Shown here one piece after another: positions 59,125 to 64,000 of a DNA stretch of 64,000 nt. The DNA lies in the NCBI RefSeq assembly GCF_004365355.1, contig NZ_SODP01000003.1:558001-622000 (forward strand). Direction: 5' to 3'. Every line of letters starts with the position of its first letter. The stretch's first letter is position 1. A program made the position numbers and the translations under genes. The stretch comes from Kribbella pratensis. GTDB taxonomy: Bacteria; Actinomycetota; Actinomycetes; Propionibacteriales; Kribbellaceae. The notes below the pieces were generated by a model. It was not told the origin of the DNA. It ran no database searches and saw nothing but the letters and a program-made list of their open reading frames with translations.

Positions 59125-59760
59125 TCAGGCGCTACGGGTTTGAACACTGGCCAGATGTGGACGGCGGGACTGCCAGACCGGTCCGTCGAACGGCGGTGCC
59201 GGTGGGATGTCGGCGCGATTGCGGTCGGCGCGGGCGCAGCGGACACGGCTGTACATCTCGACGCGCACCAAGTAGGCGCTCTCGCAGAGTTCGCGGAGCG
59301 TCTCGTACTCGCTCTCCAGCCAGTCCAGTTCGGCCTGAACCTCTGCTCGCCGGGCGACTGCCGCCTGTTGTGCCGAGGTCTGAGCGCGGGCCGCGACGCG
59401 ATCGCTCAGTTCGGCCCGCCGCCGGAGAGCCCAGTCATGGCGTTCCCTCGCCGTGCCCTGCGGTCTCAGTGAGGAAGCCGGCGCAGTGATCGCCGGCTCG
59501 TCGAGAAGGACCTGCAGGGTTGCCAGTTCCTTCTCGAGAGTTGCCTGACGCGCTTCGAGAGGCTTGCGAAGCTCGACGGCGTGTGCGAAGTACACCCCGT
59601 GTTGCGTCCGAGTCCAGCCTGTGTGCCGACCGATAGGCACCGCCCGGTAGCGCGCCCGGTCCCGGACCGCGCTCCACTTGATTGCCCACCGCTCCTTCCG
59701 GGTGATCTCCAACGGAGGAATGGTTGCCTCCGCCGCCCCGGTCTGGGACTTCCTGCTCAT
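59125..59760 (-). CDS. Coiled-coil protein, first gene of the minus-strand set
   Basis: 211 aa. It has no membrane segment and a long helical stretch (ELRKPLEARQATLEKELATL; AARAQTSAQQAAVARRAEVQ; AELDWLESEYETLRELCESA). Its ATG at 59760 follows GGGAGGCACGTC. The spacing to the four-TM gene is 13 bases. Its coiled coil could pair with that of the four-TM protein. Confidence 0.72.
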   Translation of the reverse strand: MSRKSQTGAAEATIPPLEITRKERWAIKWSAVRDRARYRAVPIGRHTGWTRTQHGVYFAHAVELRKPLEARQATLEKELATLQVLLDEPAITAPASSLRPQGTARERHDWALRRRAELSDRVAARAQTSAQQAAVARRAEVQAELDWLESEYETLRELCESAYLVRVEMYSRVRCARADRNRADIPPAPPFDGPVWQSRRPHLASVQTRSA

Positions 59761-59977
59761 GACGTGCCTCCCTGGTCACCGGCTTCCCTGTCCCGGCTAC
59801 CAGTTCCTGACGGACGGTGAGCAGGCTGCGGACGCGTAGGTCCGAGGTTTCACTCCAAGGACGAGACCGGGCGGATCAGGCATCACTCGACGGGGGTGGG
59901 GGAGCCGGTTCGCTTGTTCGGGGTTGGTTTGCGTGGCAGGCTGGTTTGGTTTGTTCAGCGGGCGGAAGGGGATTGTC

Positions 59978-61414
59978 ATGCGGTTTCATCATGAGCGGGA
60001 GGCTGCGGGCGATCTGACCTTCAGTGATGTGTTCCTCGTGCCGAATCGGTCCGGGGTCGCGTCGCGGCTGGATGTGGATCTGTCGACGGGGGACGGGAGC
60101 GGGGCTTCGATTCCGGTGGTCGCCGCGAATATGACTGCTGTGTCGGGGCGGCGGATGGCGGAGACCATGGCCCGGGGTGGCGGCCTGGCGGTTATTCCGC
60201 AGGACATTCCGGTCGATGTCGTGGCCGACGTGGTCGGTTGGGTGAAGAGCCGGGATCCGGTGCATGACACCGCGTTGACGCTGCCGCCGACCGGGACTGT
60301 CGGCGAGGCCTTGAACCTGTTGCCGAAGCGGAATCACGGCGCGGTCGTGGTTGTCGATCACGGGCGGCCGGTCGGGGTTGTGACCGAGGCGGACTGTGTT
60401 GGAGTGGATCGGTTCACGCAGCTTGAGGGGATCATGTCCCGGGAGTTGCTGACGTTGCCGCAGGGGATCGACCCGGAGGCCGCGTTCAACCAACTGCACG
60501 ACGGGCGGCACCGGCTTGCTCCGGTGGTGGATGCGAACGACCAGATCGTCGGCATCCTGACTCGGCAGCGCGCGCTTCGCGCCACCCTGTACGAGCCGGC
60601 GCTGGATGCGAACGGCAAGCTGCGGATCGCCGCCGCGATCGGGATCAACGGGGACGCCGAGCAGAAGGCGAAGGCGTTGCTCGACGTCGGAGTCGACGTA
60701 CTCGTGATCGACACCGCGCACGGGCATCAGGAGCGGATGCTCGAGGTCGTCGAGCGGGTTCGCGCGCTGGGTCCGACGGTGCCGATCGTGGCCGGCAACG
60801 TGGTCACGGCCGAGGGCGTCACGGATCTCGTCAACGCGGGCGCCGACATCGTGAAGGTCGGCGTCGGGCCGGGCGCGATGTGTACGACGCGGATGCAGAC
60901 GGCGGTCGGTCGTCCGCAGTTCTCCGCCGTACTCGAATGTGCGACGCGGGCCCGTGAGCTCGGCAAGCATGTCTGGGCGGACGGCGGCGTACGGTATCCG
61001 CGCGATGTCGCGCTCGCGCTGGCGGCCGGCGCGTCGAGCGTGATGATCGGCTCGTGGTTCGCCGGCACGTACGAGTCGCCCGGCGACCCGCACCGCGACA
61101 GCCAGGGCCGGATCTACAAGGAGAGCTTCGGGATGGCGTCCGCGCGGGCGGTGCGGTCCCGGACGGCCGACGACACTCCGTTCCAGCGGGCCCGGAAGAG
61201 CATCTTCGAGGAGGGCATCTCGACCGCCCGGATGTACCTCGACCCGGAGAGCCCGAGTGTCGAGGACGTGCTGGACTCGATCGTCTCCGGCGTCCGCAGT
61301 TCCTGCACGTACGTCGGTGCCGCGAACCTCGCCGAGTTCCACGAGCGCGCCGTGATCGGGCTGCAGACCGCCGCCGGATACGCCGAGGGGAAGCCGCTCG
61401 ACACGAGCTGGTAG
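59978..61414 (+). CDS. guaB1: GuaB1-type GMP reductase
   Basis: 478 aa. This is the IMP-dehydrogenase-like family with two CBS domains (about residues 90-205) inserted in a TIM barrel. The catalytic Cys is Cys302 in GVGPGAMCTTRMQ, and NMTAVSG and VIDTAHGH are conserved. In actinobacteria GuaB1 is a GMP reductase that returns GMP to IMP. GAAGGGGATTGTC precedes ATG 59978, which decides the start. It is not obviously linked to the surrounding set. Confidence 0.9.
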   Translation: MRFHHEREAAGDLTFSDVFLVPNRSGVASRLDVDLSTGDGSGASIPVVAANMTAVSGRRMAETMARGGGLAVIPQDIPVDVVADVVGWVKSRDPVHDTALTLPPTGTVGEALNLLPKRNHGAVVVVDHGRPVGVVTEADCVGVDRFTQLEGIMSRELLTLPQGIDPEAAFNQLHDGRHRLAPVVDANDQIVGILTRQRALRATLYEPALDANGKLRIAAAIGINGDAEQKAKALLDVGVDVLVIDTAHGHQERMLEVVERVRALGPTVPIVAGNVVTAEGVTDLVNAGADIVKVGVGPGAMCTTRMQTAVGRPQFSAVLECATRARELGKHVWADGGVRYPRDVALALAAGASSVMIGSWFAGTYESPGDPHRDSQGRIYKESFGMASARAVRSRTADDTPFQRARKSIFEEGISTARMYLDPESPSVEDVLDSIVSGVRSSCTYVGAANLAEFHERAVIGLQTAAGYAEGKPLDTSW

Positions 61415-61818
61415 CTGTAATCGTATACATCCGATCTCACCCCCGGGATGAGATTGAGGGCACAACAAGATCATGCGGCGGGCGATGGCCACCGTCGGCG
61501 TTCGGTGGCACCGTGTAGTCAGCGGGGGGAGGAAGGGACACCGGGACGACCGTCGGGGGGTCGCCGATCTCGCAGGGGGCGTGGGATCGATCGACGCGGG
61601 GGCTCAACAGTTACCGGTGTTCCGCTCGTGGTCGCGGGTGGTGCAGGAGGGCTCGGCCGAGGCTTGGGAGGGCGACTCGGGAGCTCACACTCACCGCCCG
61701 CGACCGCCGTCCAGTCACACCGTCCGGCTACCGGATCACGGGCATCGCTTGGCAAGTCGCGGGTACAGCGGCATAGTCAAGGGATCGATGCTGCCGTGCT
61801 GGGTGGGGAGCCGACGTT
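61415..61818. other. Intergenic region between guaB1 and the second GAF-LuxR gene
   Basis: About 400 bases. A weak 6-bp inverted repeat (ATCTCA/TGAGAT, 61434-61454) lies just after guaB1 and may terminate it. Short frames exist but look like chance. No repeat family was seen. Confidence 0.5.
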
Positions 61819-62802
61819 GTGGAGTCAGACAAGGGCGCCCCGCTGCGGGTTGACGCAGAGACCGCGATCATCCTGCGCGAGGCCTACCACAAGATCGAAG
61901 CGCTGTTCCGTTCCGACCACTACGGCCTGTACGACTACGTCCGGGTCGTAGCCGGGAAGGTCGCGCGCGTCGACGCGTTCTTCGTCGGGTTCCTGCAGGG
62001 CAGCAACCGGGTGCGGTACCCGTACGGCTACGACAAGGGTCACTTCGTCAGTCCGGACAGCCACAACTTCGGGCCGAACGGGCAGACCGCGTGGCTCGTC
62101 AAGCACCGGCAGACGTACCGGTTCGCCTACGACAACGGATTCGCGCTGCATGCCGGCATACCGGTGGGGGACGTGGGCCGGCGGTCGGAGGACGTGGTCA
62201 CCGTGCCGATCTTCCGGCCGTCGAAGGACGGCCCCGACCAGCTCTTCGGCCTGTTGTCGATGCAGAGCTACGAGCCCAAGTCGTACGACGACAACGCAAT
62301 ACGAGCGTTTGAGTGGTTGTGTGCCGTCGTGGAGCGTGTGCTCACCCGCGAAGGCGAGGACCGGGAGGCCTTGCGCCGGCTGCCCGCGGGTGATGTCGGG
62401 CCGAACCTGCTGACGTCCGACCACGTGATGGAGTACCTGACGCACCGGGTCGCGTCGATCCGCGAGATCGCGGCCGAGGCGGAGAACGAGCCCGATCTGA
62501 CTGCCGGCGTACGGACGTATCTCGACCGGATCATCGACGCGACCGAGCACATCCAGTCCGAGTTGATCGAGATGCTGATGGAGACCGACGAGGGACCTGA
62601 GCGTCGGTTCACCAGTCTGACCAAGGCGCAGCAGGCGGTCGCCATACTCCTCGCCGACGGTCTCGACAACGACCAGCTGGCCGCGGAGCTCGGCATCAGC
62701 CTCAACACGGTGAAGACCCACCTGAGCGCGATTCTCCGCAAGTACGGTCTGCGGAGCCGCGCCCAGGTGAGCGACGATGTCCGGAAGTACCTGGCACGCT
62801 GA
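61819..62802 (+). CDS. GAF-like sensor with LuxR DNA-binding domain (second paralogue)
   Basis: 327 aa, clearly related to the 43207-44205 protein (ILREAYHKIEALFRSDHYGL; DAFFVGFLQGSNRVRYPYGY; FGPNGQTAWLVKHRQTYRF; LFGLLSMQSYEPKSYDDNA). The LuxR helix-turn-helix is KAQQAVAILLADGLDNDQLA, then AAELGISLNTVKTHLSAILR. GTG 61819 has GGGGAG a few bases upstream. It flanks the Hsp70/CHAT region on the other side. It might respond to a related signal. Confidence 0.85.
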   Translation: MESDKGAPLRVDAETAIILREAYHKIEALFRSDHYGLYDYVRVVAGKVARVDAFFVGFLQGSNRVRYPYGYDKGHFVSPDSHNFGPNGQTAWLVKHRQTYRFAYDNGFALHAGIPVGDVGRRSEDVVTVPIFRPSKDGPDQLFGLLSMQSYEPKSYDDNAIRAFEWLCAVVERVLTREGEDREALRRLPAGDVGPNLLTSDHVMEYLTHRVASIREIAAEAENEPDLTAGVRTYLDRIIDATEHIQSELIEMLMETDEGPERRFTSLTKAQQAVAILLADGLDNDQLAAELGISLNTVKTHLSAILRKYGLRSRAQVSDDVRKYLAR

Positions 62803-62825
62803 ACCGGCGGCCGCTTCTGTAACGG

Positions 62826-64000
62826 CTAGTAGGAGCGGGCGACGTACGCGATCAGGCCGGGTTCGGCGTCGTCCAGGGGCAGGGTGCCGTCCGGGCGTTG
62901 GAGGCAACGGACCGTGACACCGGACTCGGCCAGGCGGTCCTCGCCCTCTTCACCGATTGCGTCGTACGGCAGGCTGGCCCAACCCGACGCGGCTGCTTCC
63001 ACCGCCTCGTCGACAGTCGACACCGCGGTGGTGCGTGCGGTGTGGCGAGCCGTCGCTTCCTCCAGCAGATGCGCCTGGTCGGTGCCGATCGCGTCGACGA
63101 CGGTTGACGTGAGCTCGGCGAGGTTGACGGCGGTCTTGGTCGAGTCGCGGAGGCGGCGTACGACGGTTGCCACCTCTGCGGCCAGATCGCGCGGGCCGAG
63201 CTCGATGCGGATCGGGACGCCCTTGAGCTCCCAGTTGACCGCGCGGCGGCCGAACGGCTGATCGGTGCGATCGTCGACCGTGACCCGCAGGCCGGCAGCT
63301 TCGAGGTCTTTGGCGATGCGTTGAGCAGCGTCGATCGTTTCGTCTCTTACCGCTAGTACGACGACCTGGATCGGGGCGACTGCCGGCGGGATGCGGAGTC
63401 CGGCGTCGTCGCCGTGCACCATGATGAGGCCGCCGACCATGCGGGTGGTGCTGCCCCAGGAGGTGGTCCAGGCGAGTTCGCGCCGGCCGTCGCTCGACAG
63501 GTAGTCGATGTCGAAGGCGCGGGCGAAGTTCTGGCCGAGTTCGTGGGACGTGCACATCTGCAGGGCCTTGCCGTCGCCGGTCATCGCTTCGAGCGTCATG
63601 GTGTTGATGGCGCCGGCGAAGCGTTCGCGGCGGGTCTTGCGGCCCACGGTGACCGGGATCGCGAGAACGTTGACCATGACGTCGCGATAGACGTCGTACA
63701 GGATCTTGGTCGCGTACGCGCGGGCGTCCTCGAAGGTGGCGTGGGCGGTGTGGCCCTCCTGCCAGAGGAACTCGGTGGTGCGCAGGAACAGGCGTGGGCG
63801 CAGCTCCCAGCGGACCGCGTTGGCCCACTGGTTGAGGAGCAGCGGGAGGTCGCGGTAGCTCTGGATCCACTTCCCCATGTACTCGCCGATGACGGTTTCC
63901 GAGGTCGGGCGGATGACGGCCGGTTCCTCGAGTTGCTTGCCGCCGGCATGCGTCACTACGGCGAGCTCGGGGCTGAAGCCTTCGACGTGCTCGGCTTCGC
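62826..64000 (-). CDS. proS: Prolyl-tRNA synthetase, archaeal/eukaryotic type (3' part)
   Basis: About 391 residues, entering from the right edge without its start. Class II motifs are visible: RPTSETVIGEYMGKWIQSYR, WELRPRLFLRTTEFLWQEGH and GGLIMVHGDDAGLRIPP. The anticodon-binding domain (APIQVVVLAV, DRTDQPFGRRAVNWELKGVP) and the C-terminal end (AYVARSY) are complete. It charges tRNA-Pro. The archaeal-like form occurs in many actinobacteria. Confidence 0.94.
   Translation of the reverse strand, partial: EAEHVEGFSPELAVVTHAGGKQLEEPAVIRPTSETVIGEYMGKWIQSYRDLPLLLNQWANAVRWELRPRLFLRTTEFLWQEGHTAHATFEDARAYATKILYDVYRDVMVNVLAIPVTVGRKTRRERFAGAINTMTLEAMTGDGKALQMCTSHELGQNFARAFDIDYLSSDGRRELAWTTSWGSTTRMVGGLIMVHGDDAGLRIPPAVAPIQVVVLAVRDETIDAAQRIAKDLEAAGLRVTVDDRTDQPFGRRAVNWELKGVPIRIELGPRDLAAEVATVVRRLRDSTKTAVNLAELTSTVVDAIGTDQAHLLEEATARHTARTTAVSTVDEAVEAAASGWASLPYDAIGEEGEDRLAESGVTVRCLQRPDGTLPLDDAEPGLIAYVARSY

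Noticed and set aside
61448..61951. Open frames between guaB1 and the GAF-LuxR gene
   Set aside because: Low-complexity Arg/Gly/Ser composition, no ribosome site, and overlap with the start of the regulator.
43207..62802. A gasdermin partner of the CHAT protease
   Set aside because: I looked for a gasdermin-like protein among the neighbours; none shows a recognisable pattern. Structural prediction would be needed to exclude a divergent one.

Overview
The window is GC-rich, densely coded chromosomal DNA. Its contents point to an actinobacterium of the Kribbella/Nocardioides type: a UDPGP-type galU, FurA-KatG, a SepX/GlpR-like divisome gene beside the molybdopterin genes, GuaB1, an archaeal-type ProRS, many GTG starts and several leaderless promoters. 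Genus is an inference from gene content and style. There is no rRNA, CRISPR array, integrase or intact insertion sequence; two tRNAs are present.

Layout. 0-12.5 kb is metabolic and regulatory: GMC oxidoreductase, zwf, a cupredoxin lipoprotein, two DUF6325-like genes with an Arg/Asp-repeat microprotein, an arylsulfatase, an alpha/beta hydrolase, a broken LAL/LuxR regulator, and a TetR/MFS pair around an 18-bp palindromic operator. 12.9-16.6 kb is an Asp23/Gls24 envelope-stress cluster of six overlapping genes, with a divergent ECF sigma factor and Asp23-like partner. 17.6-26 kb holds tRNA-Arg(CCU), an S1 protease, a second ECF sigma with a META-domain membrane protein, a frameshifted TAP-type hydrolase, mscL, a CpaB-like SAF protein, an FmdB-like protein and a frameshifted DUF1203 gene. 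26-37 kb is largely conserved: penicillin acylase, serine hydrolase, aminoglycoside-phosphotransferase-like protein, 5-formyl-THF cyclo-ligase, galU, moeA-moaC-mog, GNATs, SepX and tRNA-Ala(CGC), then a GGGTT-rich minisatellite. 37-43 kb has two TetR/target pairs with visible operators, and furA-katG with a strong terminator.

43.2-59.8 kb is the unusual part. A GAF-LuxR-type regulator is followed by a co-directional set: a lidless Hsp70, a membrane-anchored TPR protein with a J-like domain lacking HPD, a GrpE-like protein, a cysteine-cluster microprotein, a 36-bp perfect palindrome, a basic microprotein, two large unrecognised proteins, a CHAT protease with a visible His/Cys pair, a TPR-like solenoid protein and a 309-aa helical protein. 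Facing it are a 315-aa unknown, a 23-codon microgene with its own Shine-Dalgarno and terminator, and an envelope set (OmpA-like lipoprotein, Cys-rich microprotein, four-TM coiled-coil protein, coiled-coil protein). After guaB1 comes a second copy of the GAF-LuxR regulator, then the 3' part of proS. My reading, which is inference, is that 43-60 kb is an Hsp70/CHAT-based stress or conflict system coupled to the envelope; its trigger and target cannot be read from sequence.

Three genes (about 9.74, 20.67 and 25.96 kb) are each broken by one apparent single-base shift. They could be real pseudogenes or assembly errors.
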